The notes under the pieces were generated by a model. The model ran no database searches. It had not been told where the DNA came from and saw only the letters and a program-made list of their open reading frames with translations. A program made the translations under genes and the position numbers. Shown here piece after piece: positions 7,520-17,224 of a DNA stretch of 64,000 bases. This stretch comes from Candidatus Poribacteria bacterium. GTDB taxonomy: Bacteria; Poribacteria; WGA-4E; WGA-3G. Numbering within the stretch: position 1 is the stretch's first letter; every line of letters begins with the position of its first letter. The stretch spans positions 1-64,000 of the forward strand of contig JAPPBX010000038.1 of assembly GCA_026702755.1 (NCBI GenBank). The letters are read 5' to 3'.

Positions 7520-10177
7520 TCAAGTCTGCAGTTGTTGTCCTACGATTTCGCTGGCTGCCGCAATTGCCGTATTCACTTTGCTCGGATTTTTGCCGCCGCC
7601 TTGTGCGAGTTCAGGGCGTCCCCCACCACGACCATCTGCCAACTGGGTTAACTCGGAGACGATTTTCCCCGCATTCAAACCGCGGTCCTTCACGAGGTCT
7701 GCGGTTACGCCGACCACAAAAGCCACCTCGTTTCCCGTTACAGCGGCAAGGGCGACGACACCGGATTCTAAACGGGTTTTGAGTTCATCAACAAGCCGCC
7801 GCAATCCGTTTCTATCTGTGTCTGCTACGAGCGATGCCACGACCCGTACGTCTTCAACAAGCGTCGCACCTTCAACGAGGGTACTGACGTTGGCGAGTGC
7901 GTGCTGACTTTTGAGTTGTTGGAGCTGCTGTTCCAATTCTCGTTGTTCCTGAAGCAATCGTTCGATCCGTTCGGGCAAATCGGTTTTGGGCGTTTTCAGC
8001 AGATTCGCTACGTTGGCGAGTAGAGCAGTATCCTCTTGGACGGTTGTTACGGCTGTGGGACCGGTCAGTGCCTCGACGCGTCGGACACCCGCAGCGATAC
8101 TGCTTTCGCTCATCAGTTTCACAAAGCCGAGTTCGCCAGTCGCCTGAACGTGGGTGCCTCCACAGAGTTCAACGCTGTATTCACCAGCCTGCACGACACG
8201 CACGATGTCTCCATACTTATCGCCGAAAAAGGCTAAGGCACCCTTCTCTTTTGCCGCATCCAACGACATTTCACTAATAGACAGTGCGTCATTTACGCGA
8301 ATCTTTTCGTTGACGAATTCTTCAATCTCCTGCATCTGTTCCGGTGAAACAGCTTCATAGTGTGAGAAGTCAAACCGCAGCCTACCCGCTTCAACGAGCG
8401 AACCTGCTTGTCCAACATGTGTTCCAAGAACGTGCCGCAATCCGCTGTGCAGAAGGTGCGTCGCTGTATGGCTCACTGCAACGGCACTTCGATGCAGTGT
8501 ATCAATTTTTGCTTGCACCGCAGTATAGGGTGTGATTTCACCTTCAATCACTTGGCACTTATGGGCAACCAGGTCCGCAGAAGGTTTGAGCGTATCTTGC
8601 ACAGCCAACTTCGCATCTTGACTCTCAATTGTGCCGATGTCACCGACCTGTCCACCCGATTCGCCGTAGAAAGGCGTTCGATTAAGGAGCACAAATACCT
8701 CGTCTCCCTGCCGTGCACTGCCTATCGACTCAGCATCCGCAATTAAAGCGACGATTTCTGCTTCAATGTTGTTTTGTGTATAGCCGACAAATTCCGTCTT
8801 ACCGTGCTCTTTAAGGACTTCGGCGTAAATAGAAATCTCTTCGTCTTTGGTGCCACCTCTCGCCTCCCATGCTGCTCGCCCACGCGAGCGTTGTGCCTCC
8901 ATACTCTGTTCAAACCCAGCGTCGTCAACAGTGAACCCACGCTCACGAGCGAGCATCTCTGTCAGATCGAGGGGGAAACCGAAGGTATCATACAACTCAA
9001 ACGCACGTTTTCCGTCGAGTTGTGTGCTCTTTTTTTCTATGAGTGTTTCAAATGATTGATCAAGCAGTTCCAGTCCACGTTCGATTGTTTGATGAAAGCG
9101 GTGTTCTTCGCCTTGAATCGTGCGGGTAATAAACTCGCGGCGCGGTAGAACATCGGGAAATACATCGCCGAGCAGGTCAATAACGTTGTCAACGAGCCGA
9201 TAGATGAAGGCTTCGTTCATCTGTAATTTCTTACCGTAAAGCACGGCGCGTCGTAAGATTCGGCGGATAACGTAGCCTCGTCCCTCATTGGATGGCATAA
9301 CACCGTCGCCGATAGCAAAAGTTAAACATCGGATATGATCGGCGATAACTCGGTGTGGTAGACCGCGTTCATCATCAAAATAGGCGGTGTCTGTTAGGTC
9401 GGCAATTGTTGTCAGGAGCGGTGTAAACAGGTCTGTTTTGTAGTTTGAATCGACACCTTGCAATATAGAGGTAATCCGCTCAAAGCCCATGCCTGTATCT
9501 ACGTGTGTCGCTGGCAGCGGTTCAAGCGCACCGCTTTCGTTCCGATTGTATTGAATAAACACCAGATTCCAGATTTCTCGGAACCGATCGCTGATGTTCG
9601 GACCGGTGTTCGGGTCATTCGCGGTTTCAGGATAGGCTTCAACACCCATATCAACAAAAAGTTCGCTGCAGGGTCCGCAAGGACCCGTCTCTCCCATTTC
9701 CCAAAAATTGTCCTTATCGCAGCGACTGATACGCGAGAGCGGGATATCTGTCTCTTGGAGCCAAAGTTTCTCTGCTTCGTCATCTTCAAGATAGACTGTT
9801 GCCCAGAGACGTTCCTTCGGAATCTGCCAAAGTTCGGTCACCAATTCCCATGCAAAGGCGATGGCTTCCTGTTTGTAATAGTCGCCGAACGACCAGTTTC
9901 CAAGCATCTCGAAGAAGGTATGGTGGCTTGGTGAATAACCGACCTCTTCAAGATCGTTGTGTTTACCGCTGACCCGCAGACATTTTTGTGTGTCAACGGC
10001 GCGCGTATACTCCCGCTGTCCGATGCCGAGAAACACGTCCTTGAATTGGTTCATCCCAGCGTTGGTGAATAACAGCGTCGGGTCATCTGCTGGTATCAAG
10101 GAAGCACTCGGTACGACTGCGTGCCCGTTTTTACGGAAGTATTCTAAAAAACTGGCTCTGATTTCATCTGATGTCAT
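7520..10177 (-). CDS. alaS: Alanyl-tRNA synthetase
   Basis: This full-length 885-residue class II synthetase charges tRNA-Ala in the cytoplasm. The N-terminal catalytic domain starts TSDEIRASFLEYFRKNGH and contains LLFTNAGMNQFKDVFLG and KCLRVSGKHNDLEEVG. The editing domain has the zinc-type HTATHLLHSGLR and a late CGGTH motif. The C-terminal C-Ala domain ends with GGGGRPELAQGGG-like residues (here GRGGGRPELAQGGG). GGAGAGGAT precedes the ATG. A near-consensus promoter lies 33-61 nt upstream, so the gene is probably transcribed independently of recX, which lies upstream on the same strand. Confidence 0.98.
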   Translation of the reverse strand: MTSDEIRASFLEYFRKNGHAVVPSASLIPADDPTLLFTNAGMNQFKDVFLGIGQREYTRAVDTQKCLRVSGKHNDLEEVGYSPSHHTFFEMLGNWSFGDYYKQEAIAFAWELVTELWQIPKERLWATVYLEDDEAEKLWLQETDIPLSRISRCDKDNFWEMGETGPCGPCSELFVDMGVEAYPETANDPNTGPNISDRFREIWNLVFIQYNRNESGALEPLPATHVDTGMGFERITSILQGVDSNYKTDLFTPLLTTIADLTDTAYFDDERGLPHRVIADHIRCLTFAIGDGVMPSNEGRGYVIRRILRRAVLYGKKLQMNEAFIYRLVDNVIDLLGDVFPDVLPRREFITRTIQGEEHRFHQTIERGLELLDQSFETLIEKKSTQLDGKRAFELYDTFGFPLDLTEMLARERGFTVDDAGFEQSMEAQRSRGRAAWEARGGTKDEEISIYAEVLKEHGKTEFVGYTQNNIEAEIVALIADAESIGSARQGDEVFVLLNRTPFYGESGGQVGDIGTIESQDAKLAVQDTLKPSADLVAHKCQVIEGEITPYTAVQAKIDTLHRSAVAVSHTATHLLHSGLRHVLGTHVGQAGSLVEAGRLRFDFSHYEAVSPEQMQEIEEFVNEKIRVNDALSISEMSLDAAKEKGALAFFGDKYGDIVRVVQAGEYSVELCGGTHVQATGELGFVKLMSESSIAAGVRRVEALTGPTAVTTVQEDTALLANVANLLKTPKTDLPERIERLLQEQRELEQQLQQLKSQHALANVSTLVEGATLVEDVRVVASLVADTDRNGLRRLVDELKTRLESGVVALAAVTGNEVAFVVGVTADLVKDRGLNAGKIVSELTQLADGRGGGRPELAQGGGKNPSKVNTAIAAASEIVGQQLQT

Positions 10178-10209
10178 TATGTGGATCCTCTCCTGTTTAT
10201 CCTGTTCCT

Positions 10210-10238
10210 ATTATAGTCTATTCTTGCTGAGAAGTCAA
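10210..10238 (-). promoter_or_regulatory. Near-consensus promoter of alaS
   Basis: On the minus strand, TTGACT (10238-10233), a 17-nt spacer and a perfect TATAAT (10215-10210) stand upstream of the alaS ATG at 10177. Confidence 0.75.
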
Positions 10239-10293
10239 GAGAAAATGGAGGACAAAAAACTTCAGTGTTTGAGGAATTATATTGATTTCATCT

Positions 10294-10974
10294 TTAAAAA
10301 ATTTGCTCAAGTACTTGTCGAACGGTTTCTGATTTGAACCCGCGTCGTGCCAAAAACCCGTGTAATCGACGTTTGGCGACATGAACCGGTAACCGCTGAT
10401 ACTGCTTCATTCGTTTTTGGGCGATTTCAAGTGCGACTTTCGTTTCGTCTTCGGTTTCTACTTTCGCTACAACTTGCTCTGCTGTTTCTTGGTCGATCCC
10501 TTTGTCGATGAGTTCGTGCTTAAGCAGCGTTTTCCCGCGCGGATTTGATTTTTGCCTGCGCGCTATCCAATTCTCTGCGTATTTCCTGTCGCGAATATGT
10601 CCTGAACGAATCAACTCTTCAATGGATGTCGCAATTGCTTTGGTTGAGAAGCCTTCTCGTTGAAGCCGTTGTTCCATCTCATTTTTGGTGTAAATTTTTG
10701 ACTTTGCTGCGGGACGAGAAGGCTCTGATTCATCTGCTGTGGTGTTGTCTTTTTCTTCACGGATTAACCTTAGCGCGTAGTTTTTCGCACGCATTACTTC
10801 ATCCGCTGCAATTAACTTTTCGATAGTCTCGGCTTCAATTTCTAAGCCGATGCGCAAGCCAAATTTTTCAATTAAGGATGCGTGAACTACAACAAACGGA
10901 GAGCCGTTCAGAAAGAGTTGTTGATGGGATGGCAATTCGGGTGCTGCCTGAATATTGGTGATTTTCTGTTTCAT
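10294..10974 (-). CDS. recX: Regulatory protein RecX
   Basis: This 226-residue basic helical protein matches RecX, which binds RecA filaments and limits recombination. The conserved region runs from AKNYALRLI through IEELIRSGHIRDRKYAENWI, ARRQKSNPRGKTLLKHEL and KRRLHGFLARRGF near the end, which are the three-helix repeats of the family. The N-terminal 55 residues include a beta-rich extension (FLNGSPFVVVHASLIEKFGL) seen in longer RecX proteins. recA itself is not in the window. alaS lies 116 nt downstream but has its own promoter. Confidence 0.88.
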   Translation of the reverse strand: MKQKITNIQAAPELPSHQQLFLNGSPFVVVHASLIEKFGLRIGLEIEAETIEKLIAADEVMRAKNYALRLIREEKDNTTADESEPSRPAAKSKIYTKNEMEQRLQREGFSTKAIATSIEELIRSGHIRDRKYAENWIARRQKSNPRGKTLLKHELIDKGIDQETAEQVVAKVETEDETKVALEIAQKRMKQYQRLPVHVAKRRLHGFLARRGFKSETVRQVLEQIF

Positions 10975-10977
10975 AGT

Positions 10978-11128
10978 GGCTCTCGGCTTTCGGAAACCAT
11001 CAGCCGTCAGCAGTCAGAAACCTAAATTGACGCTGAATGCATATATGGCTCAACGGATAGGGGCTGTGGCGGTTAACATTTCTGCTACTGCCACAGGTTC
11101 CCTCTTTGCCGAAAGCCGATTGCTTACG
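10978..11128. repeat. Palindromic intergenic repeat with heptamer units (copy 1)
   Basis: One end reads CTCGGCTTTCGGAAACCATC then GCCGTCAGCAGTCAG, and the other end reads GCCGAAAGCCGATTGC in opposite orientation, so the element is an imperfect palindrome. On the minus strand one end contains CTGACTG CTGACGG CTGATGG heptamers directly before recX. It resembles the copies at 27.4 kb and 60.9 kb. Confidence 0.6.
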
Positions 11129-11129
11129 G

Positions 11130-11762
11130 CTATTCGCCGCCGTTGCTACCTGCCCAGAGTGCGCCGCGTTCTAAGAGCGTTCCAAACATGTCATGCTGGC
11201 ACGCCGAAGGATCATGACCGAGTGCGAGGTAGAAAACTTTACCTTCTCCCCAATTCTTTGTCCATGCCACTGGTGCCGCGGCACCTTTCCATAATGCTGA
11301 TGCGAGTATATGGTTCCGTGGATCGTAATCAAGGATATACTGCTCATCTGTTACGACGAACTCGTCAAGTCCTTGTGTAATTTCGTGCTCACTGTCGACG
11401 ATACTGACTTGGTAATCGCGGTAGCGTGGGTGTGTAACGAAATAGCCACCTACCATTGAGCGATACTCGGGACACCCACGGAACGAATCTGCTGCAGAGT
11501 GCACACCAACATATCCCTTCCCTGAAGCGACATGGTTGAGTAAGCCGTTCTTTTGCGCATCCGAAATCTCACCGACCGTGTAATAGAAAACGATGAGATC
11601 ATACGGATCTAAATTCGGTGAGACGAGGGCATCCAAGTCTTCCTCGACTCTGGTAATCTCGAATTCATCGCGTTGTGAGAGCACATTCACGATTTCGTCA
11701 CTGCAGCCTTTCCAATCATGGATCGCTCCACCTGCGAAAACGAGTGTGTTAATTTTTGCCAT
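11130..11762 (-). CDS. ThuA-like domain protein
   Basis: This 210-residue protein belongs to the ThuA family, a class-I-glutamine-amidotransferase-like fold linked to trehalose and sugar utilisation. Visible family features are the opening VFAGGAIHDWKGCSDEIV, the DLIVFYYTVGEIS strand, GKGYVGVHSAADSFRGC around the pseudo-active site, MVGGYFVTHPRY, and the late GEGKVFYLALGHDPSAC. There is no signal peptide, so it is probably cytoplasmic. AAGGAGG precedes the ATG. The substrate is unknown; such genes often accompany Gfo/Idh/MocA and sugar isomerase genes, which are common in this window. Confidence 0.88.
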   Translation of the reverse strand: MAKINTLVFAGGAIHDWKGCSDEIVNVLSQRDEFEITRVEEDLDALVSPNLDPYDLIVFYYTVGEISDAQKNGLLNHVASGKGYVGVHSAADSFRGCPEYRSMVGGYFVTHPRYRDYQVSIVDSEHEITQGLDEFVVTDEQYILDYDPRNHILASALWKGAAAPVAWTKNWGEGKVFYLALGHDPSACQHDMFGTLLERGALWAGSNGGE

Positions 11763-11857
11763 TCGTTAGCCTCCTTCTTATATAATATCGCTATTATACC
11801 ACGCGTGCAGAAATACGAGTAACTTTTTTTCTCGTACGCTGGAGCTGATGAATGGAT

Positions 11858-11886
11858 TTGCATAGCAAGGGGTCTTGTGATATAAT
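11858..11886 (+). promoter_or_regulatory. Promoter of the WD40-metzincin gene
   Basis: TTGCAT (11858-11863), a 17-nt spacer and a perfect TATAAT (11881-11886) with an extended TGA before the -10 box lie 69 nt upstream of ATG 11955. Confidence 0.7.
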
Positions 11887-11954
11887 GGTTGCAGATATCA
11901 GAACACCCCTGCGCTAAGTGGATGTGGTCACATTTGTGAAGGATTTTCCATTCT

Positions 11955-14162
11955 ATGAAGTTTCGGTTCCGGATATTGTCTACTAACAAACGGCGACAAC
12001 GAGATGTGAGAAATTTCGGGCTGTTGCTACTGCTCATCGGTTTTTGTTTACATGATCCGGGGCACAGTTCTCTCAAGTACCTGGGCATCCTGATGTTGCT
12101 GTGGAGTGGGATGTCATGGTTGGTACAGAAAGCGTGGTCTGCCGGTTGGTTTCAAGATGCGGCTTGGGTTCATCTGATCGCCCTCGTTGTTTTGATTTTC
12201 GTAGATGTCCAAGTTGGGCGCGTTCTGCGCGTCGCCAAGACTGCTGTTGTCAATTTTTCAGAGCAGATGCTACAGAAAGGATTGGCTGAGCCACCTGAAA
12301 AGCGCGAACCAGTTGCAAAGTTTGAGCATGGAGATACAATTCGTTCGATGGCGTTTTCGCCTGTTGATGCCTCCGTTTTGGCGAGTGCTGGTGGTGATAC
12401 GATAAAACTCTGGAACCGAGACGCACCCGACAGCCCAGAAGTACTCCAATTTGAAAGTTACACTGACAGCGTTAATTCCGTTGCTTTCTCGCCGGATGGT
12501 GAACGCCTTGCTGCAGCGGGTGATGAAGGTATAACGCTGTGGAGCGTCCCTGAGAAACGCTTTATTGATGCTTTTGATGATGATACGGCTACCGTTGCTT
12601 TTTCGCCGGATGGACAGCGAGTAGCAGGAGCTGCTTGGGACCTAAATCTATGGGACATCACAGACAGCAGCAGTCTCAGGAAGGTAGGCCTCTTCAAGCA
12701 CCGCACGCATGACGCGTTTGTGCGAGGGATCGCCTTTTCACCGGATGGGAAATGGCTTGTCTCTGGAGACTCTCAAGGCGAATTAAAGGTCTGGGACGTT
12801 CAAAATGAGCGGGCGGCTATTCCACCCCTGAAAGGCGGAAAATCCTCAATTCGTTCCGTTAAGTTTTCTCCAGACAACGCTAACCGTATCCTTGCCAGCG
12901 CGGGACCTGATGGCGATGTTCTATTGTGGCGCACAGCGGATTGGCAAATCAGGCACAGGATTTCAACAGGAACCGTATTGGATCTCGCCTTCTCACCTGA
13001 TGGAAACACACTCGCCAGCGTAGGCTGGGATACAGTGGACTTCTGGACGGTAGAAAATGGCGCGCCTATCATCTCATTGAAAGAGAGAACAAGATCTATT
13101 GCTTTCTCACCGAACGGGAATACGTTTGCCACCGGTGGAACAGATGGTTTTCTCCGTATCTGGGACGTTTCTCAATCCGTGATTTCACAGCAGTTAGCGA
13201 TGCAAGATGCCGTCCGAATTATTTACTTTCTTCCTAAGGGGTCTCGCCCGCAGCTGAATATACAGGCAAAAATTGATAAAATAATCAGGAAGGTGCAGCA
13301 CTTTTACGCAGAGCAGATAGAGAGCCACCGATTGGATAGAAGATCCTTTACTTTTGAAACCGATGAAAGCGGCGAAGCGCGAGTGTATCTGATCAAGGGT
13401 AAATTTACCGCTGCGTACTATTTGGAGAAGACACTCGCAAGAGTTGAGGACGAAATAGAGACGCATTTTGATCTTTCGAGAAACGTCCACTTTGTTGTTG
13501 TAGAACTCGGCAGCAAGAGAATTGAAGAGAATGTGTGCGGTCAAGGTCGAGTCAATTTGATTTGGGGTGGTGGAGAATTGTGGCAGGCAAAGTCGGGATT
13601 GGCGTGTATCCCGACCTTTAAAAATTGCTTTGATTGGCAGACCGTTGCCCACGAACTTGGACACGCTTTTGGCTTAGATCACGATTTTCGGAATGACAAT
13701 TATCTTATGTCTTATGGTAGAGGGTCAAAACGGCTGTCTCAATGTGCTGCACACTGGCTATCTCAAACGCGTTTTTTCAAATCCAACCAACGGTTCTTTG
13801 ATAAGCCCGCCACAATTGAGATGGGACACGCTCCGCCGGATGCTCAATTTGAAATTACCGATGCGGATGGCATCCATCAAATCCAACTGCTTGTTGCCCC
13901 AACAAGTGAAGTGCCTCCTGCAGGTTACGAAGTGAGTGCGGATGCGGAGAAGAATAAGGACAATTGGAAGAAGTATAAAGAGGACAAGGGACTCATGTTA
14001 CACAGCCACTATAGGTTGGACGGGGAAGAGCAGAAAGTTGTTGGGTTACCAGATGTCCAAACCGAGAAGGTCGAAATTCAGATGATTGATATGCATGGCA
14101 ATATCACTTGGCGGAGATTCGATCTCAACGAAAATTCAGAACAGGCACCCAAAAATCCCTAA
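11955..14162 (+). CDS. Membrane-anchored WD40 propeller fused to a metzincin-type metalloprotease domain
   Basis: This is a 735-residue fusion. Residues 1-110 hold two or three membrane helices (FGLLLLLIGFCLH, LGILMLLWSGMSWL, WVHLIALVVLIFVDV). Residues of about 120-415 form seven WD40 repeats with AFSPDG/LWD-type signatures, enough for a complete seven-bladed propeller. The C-terminal third contains HELGHAFGLDH (566-576), the HExxHxxGxxH zinc site of metzincins, followed by a candidate Met-turn (YLMSYG, Met 585) and several Cys residues (KNCFDW, SQCAAHW). It is probably an envelope protease whose propeller selects or docks the substrate. coaD follows within 25 nt. The fusion is visible in one continuous frame. 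Confidence 0.8.
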   Translation: MKFRFRILSTNKRRQRDVRNFGLLLLLIGFCLHDPGHSSLKYLGILMLLWSGMSWLVQKAWSAGWFQDAAWVHLIALVVLIFVDVQVGRVLRVAKTAVVNFSEQMLQKGLAEPPEKREPVAKFEHGDTIRSMAFSPVDASVLASAGGDTIKLWNRDAPDSPEVLQFESYTDSVNSVAFSPDGERLAAAGDEGITLWSVPEKRFIDAFDDDTATVAFSPDGQRVAGAAWDLNLWDITDSSSLRKVGLFKHRTHDAFVRGIAFSPDGKWLVSGDSQGELKVWDVQNERAAIPPLKGGKSSIRSVKFSPDNANRILASAGPDGDVLLWRTADWQIRHRISTGTVLDLAFSPDGNTLASVGWDTVDFWTVENGAPIISLKERTRSIAFSPNGNTFATGGTDGFLRIWDVSQSVISQQLAMQDAVRIIYFLPKGSRPQLNIQAKIDKIIRKVQHFYAEQIESHRLDRRSFTFETDESGEARVYLIKGKFTAAYYLEKTLARVEDEIETHFDLSRNVHFVVVELGSKRIEENVCGQGRVNLIWGGGELWQAKSGLACIPTFKNCFDWQTVAHELGHAFGLDHDFRNDNYLMSYGRGSKRLSQCAAHWLSQTRFFKSNQRFFDKPATIEMGHAPPDAQFEITDADGIHQIQLLVAPTSEVPPAGYEVSADAEKNKDNWKKYKEDKGLMLHSHYRLDGEEQKVVGLPDVQTEKVEIQMIDMHGNITWRRFDLNENSEQAPKNP

Positions 14163-14184
14163 TTTTCACGAAAAGGAAATCATA

Positions 14185-14697
14185 ATGTCAAAAAAAATCG
14201 CTATCTTTCCCGCGAGTTTTGATCCAGTCACCAATGGGCATGTTGATCTCATTGATCGGATTTGCAACCTTGATGTTTTCGATGAACTCGTTGTTGCTGT
14301 CGGTGTGAATCCTGCGAAACCGGCGCGTTTCACGCTTGAGGAGCGCACAGAGATGCTGGAAGTTGTCATTGGTCCGTATCCGCAAGCCACGATTGATGGC
14401 TATACTGGACTAACGGTTCATTACGCGCAAAAGCGCGGGGCGTGTGCGATTGTCCGGGGACTACGCGAAGTCTCGGATTTTGAATGGGAATTCAAAATGG
14501 CACGTATGAATCAGCAGATCGCTCCAGATATTGATACACTCTTTATGATGGCAAATACGAAGTATGCACATATCAGTTCGACACTCGTGATGGAGGTTGT
14601 GCAGATGGCGCAGCGAAAGTTAAGCGAGGGGAAGTTACGAGAGATGGTGCCAGAAATCGTGGTCGAATTTATTAAGAAGAAATTTGAGGTGTTGTAA
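14185..14697 (+). CDS. coaD: Phosphopantetheine adenylyltransferase
   Basis: The 170-residue nucleotidyltransferase catalyses the fourth step of coenzyme A synthesis (phosphopantetheine plus ATP to dephospho-CoA). It has the family opening IAIFPASFDPVTNGHVDLI with the TxGH-type nucleotide motif, KPARFTLEERTEML, IVRGLREVSDFEWEFKMA and the late YAHISSTLVMEV. I placed the start at ATG 14185, preceded by AAAAGGAAAT, rather than at 14086, which lies inside the upstream gene. The short distance to the WD40-metzincin gene suggests cotranscription, though there is no evident functional link. Confidence 0.95.
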   Translation: MSKKIAIFPASFDPVTNGHVDLIDRICNLDVFDELVVAVGVNPAKPARFTLEERTEMLEVVIGPYPQATIDGYTGLTVHYAQKRGACAIVRGLREVSDFEWEFKMARMNQQIAPDIDTLFMMANTKYAHISSTLVMEVVQMAQRKLSEGKLREMVPEIVVEFIKKKFEVL

Positions 14698-14700
14698 ATG

Positions 14701-14850
14701 GTTGTCAGTCATCATGTTTCGCAGCGAGAATAGTTTTCAGTTAAGAGGTTACCTTAAAAATAGGGACAATTATCTCGAACTTGGTGTACTCCAGGAGCAC
14801 TTAAATTGTTACCAAAAATCTCTTAACCGATAACTGATGACCGATAACTG
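14701..14850. repeat. Palindromic intergenic repeat with heptamer units (copy 2)
   Basis: The left end GTTGTCAGTCATC is matched in reverse complement by the right end, which is built from heptamers AACCGAT AACTGAT GACCGAT AACTGAC. An inner pair CAGTTAAGAG / CTCTTAACCG and ACAATT / AATTGT continue the palindrome. The element fills the space between the convergent coaD and TonB-receptor genes. Confidence 0.65.
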
Positions 14851-14857
14851 ACAACTA

Positions 14858-17224
14858 TTAAAACCGATTGTCCAAGGTTAGGCTCACATTGAAACCTGGG
14901 GCGTTTACACCAGTACCGTGTGGTCGATACCGTTGGTCAAGCAGGTTTTCAAGTGATAATGTCATACGTGTGTAGTCAAAGAGTTTGACCCCACCGCGGA
15001 CGTTGAGTGTCCACCATCCGGGTGTCCCAGCATCTACTGCATAACCGTTGGAATCAAATTCAACTTCCGCCGGATCGCGCGTTTTTCCCGGCATCCGCGG
15101 GTCGCGAATATCGCTCCGGTTCAACCGCCTCTGTTCCGCTGCACCGCGCACATAGAGTGTCACCCAAAACTGTGTATCCAACGGTTCCCATTGAACTCCA
15201 ACGATTCCGTTCAACGGAGGTTCTCTACGAACGCGTGCTTCCCAAGGTTTCTTCGGATCCGGTGCTTTGCCATTAATCTTGAGGACTTCCCCACGTATCA
15301 ATGCAGCATTCCCAAAGACTGACCAAGCCGGGAAAACTGGGATGAGTCCGGCTACTTCAACCCCTTGATATTGTGCTTCATCGACGTTATCGAACACGAG
15401 TACGTCAATACCTTCGTATTCTTTAATCAGGTTTTGGTGGAGTTGGGGTAGTGTTTCACCGGCGTAAGCCTCTTGGATGGGTCTACGTGCAACTAAACCG
15501 CTGACTCGGCTGTGGAATAGTATTAAGTCACCACGGAAATAAGAGTGTTTCGCCTTGAGTCCACCCTCAACCGTCCACGAAGTTTCCGGTCTAAGATCGG
15601 GACTTGGTGCCGTGACACCTTCATTGGTGACTTCCACTGCGGTTGTGTCATTTAGAGACGGGGCACGAAACGCTGTTCCAAAACTGCTTACAAAGTTCAC
15701 GGAGTCTGTCAAACCGACCACCACTCCGGCACTTCCCGTCAAACTGCTGTCGAATTTGTTGAATTCGTCAAAACTCTTATCTCGGATGGAGAGGTCCGCA
15801 TTGGTTTGATAAAAAGTTGCCCGACCACCGAGTGTCAATTCAATACGCTCGTGTAGTGTAATTTCATCTTGTAAATATAGACTCGCGTCCCAGAACTGAG
15901 AACCATTAATGAAACGTCCAAGGTTCTCGTCAACCGTTTCTTTTCCTTTATCATCTGTTTTAACGGTACGACTTTGTATCATATCCAAGTAGAATTCAGC
16001 ACCGCCGACCAAACGTTGCCGAGGAAGGATTGAGCTGACCGCTTGTGCGCTCAAGCCTATGGTGTTAACAGTATCGTATCGCTGCCGTCGAGACGTTGCG
16101 CCGCGTACTACCTCGTTTCGTCCCTCTTTTTGGCGGTGGTAAGAGGCTGTCAGACGAAACGTGTCAATGCTTCCTTCTACTGGGGTTACTAAGTAATTAG
16201 CATAAATGAGATCACGGTTTTGCGGTTCAAAAAAGAATTCATCGAACTCCTGCGGTGCGATTTTGTCATACCGCGGTGTTTGGGGCTGTCGCCACATCTG
16301 ATAAGCAACATTGAGAGTGCTGTTGTTATTGAGTTGATATGCAATTTTCGCGTCGGCATCATAAGCACTCCAACCCAGCGGTCCTTCATTGTCAATGAGC
16401 CATCTCCCAGGGATGTTATCTTTTGACAATTTACTAATCTCATCATAGTCATAGAGCTTCACACCTTTTGGTATTTCATCTACTATTTCAAACTTCCGAT
16501 TTTTGTAGTGGAGATCATACCCGCTGCCAGGGTTCATATCCCCATAGAATCGCACGCCACCACCAGCGACGAATCCGAACCGTCCTTTGTTGCCTGTTAC
16601 CTCTAACTTGGCGAGTCGTTCCTGTGTGGCAGTCGTATAACGAGCAAGGAGTCGTGGGTGTATATCCCAAGTCTGCTGCGCTGGGTTGAGCGGTACGGCT
16701 TTCGTGAAGAAACTGATAACGCCACCCATCGCGCCGCTGCCATATAGCATAGAGTTTGAACCGAGTAAAACCTCGGCGCGCTCTAATATGTCTGGTGCGA
16801 TGGTTGCCGTGTACTGATTTGGGCCCGAACGAAATGTCGAATTGTTGAGGCGAACCCAGTCGACTTGTATCAACGTTTGATAGCCAGTTAGACCCCGGAG
16901 TAACGGGGAGCCTTGTCCAACTGTCGTCTGCTGTGCGCTAACGCCGACCGAATCACGAAGCAAATTGGACGCGATATCTGCGTTGTTCCGTTCTAACTGT
17001 TTTAGATTGAGAACTGTAATAGCGTTAGGTGTTTTGAACGGATCTTTCACAGCACGCGTGGCTGTCACGGTCACCTCTGGCACTTCTACAACTTTCTCCT
17101 CCACAAGTTTTTTATTCGCTTTTTCGTCAGAATCCTTTTTCGCGCTCGTACTTGGAATCCAGCACACTAACAAACCAAAACTTATAAGGAATATAAGAAA
17201 AAAAAGATAAAACGATTTTTTCAT
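14858..17224 (-). CDS. TonB-dependent outer-membrane receptor
   Basis: This 788-residue receptor imports a large or scarce ligand across the outer membrane using TonB energy. It has a signal peptide (SFYLFFLIFLISFGLLVCW), a TonB-box-like VEVPEVTVTATR, and a plug domain with LLRGLTGYQTLIQVD and MLYGSGAMGGVI. A 600-residue beta-barrel follows, ending with the C-terminal Phe of outer-membrane proteins (SLTLDNRF). The late LSLENLLDQRYRPHGTG segment is the usual barrel end. The closest named types are vitamin B12, siderophore or heme receptors, but the ligand cannot be assigned. It is divergent from a carboxypeptidase-regulatory-domain gene across a 313-nt spacer. Confidence 0.93.
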   Translation of the reverse strand: MKKSFYLFFLIFLISFGLLVCWIPSTSAKKDSDEKANKKLVEEKVVEVPEVTVTATRAVKDPFKTPNAITVLNLKQLERNNADIASNLLRDSVGVSAQQTTVGQGSPLLRGLTGYQTLIQVDWVRLNNSTFRSGPNQYTATIAPDILERAEVLLGSNSMLYGSGAMGGVISFFTKAVPLNPAQQTWDIHPRLLARYTTATQERLAKLEVTGNKGRFGFVAGGGVRFYGDMNPGSGYDLHYKNRKFEIVDEIPKGVKLYDYDEISKLSKDNIPGRWLIDNEGPLGWSAYDADAKIAYQLNNNSTLNVAYQMWRQPQTPRYDKIAPQEFDEFFFEPQNRDLIYANYLVTPVEGSIDTFRLTASYHRQKEGRNEVVRGATSRRQRYDTVNTIGLSAQAVSSILPRQRLVGGAEFYLDMIQSRTVKTDDKGKETVDENLGRFINGSQFWDASLYLQDEITLHERIELTLGGRATFYQTNADLSIRDKSFDEFNKFDSSLTGSAGVVVGLTDSVNFVSSFGTAFRAPSLNDTTAVEVTNEGVTAPSPDLRPETSWTVEGGLKAKHSYFRGDLILFHSRVSGLVARRPIQEAYAGETLPQLHQNLIKEYEGIDVLVFDNVDEAQYQGVEVAGLIPVFPAWSVFGNAALIRGEVLKINGKAPDPKKPWEARVRREPPLNGIVGVQWEPLDTQFWVTLYVRGAAEQRRLNRSDIRDPRMPGKTRDPAEVEFDSNGYAVDAGTPGWWTLNVRGGVKLFDYTRMTLSLENLLDQRYRPHGTGVNAPGFNVSLTLDNRF

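Noticed and set aside
14086-14184. Longer start for coaD
   Set aside because: The upstream codons lie in the end of the WD40-metzincin gene; ATG 14185 has a good ribosome site and the correct family N-terminus.
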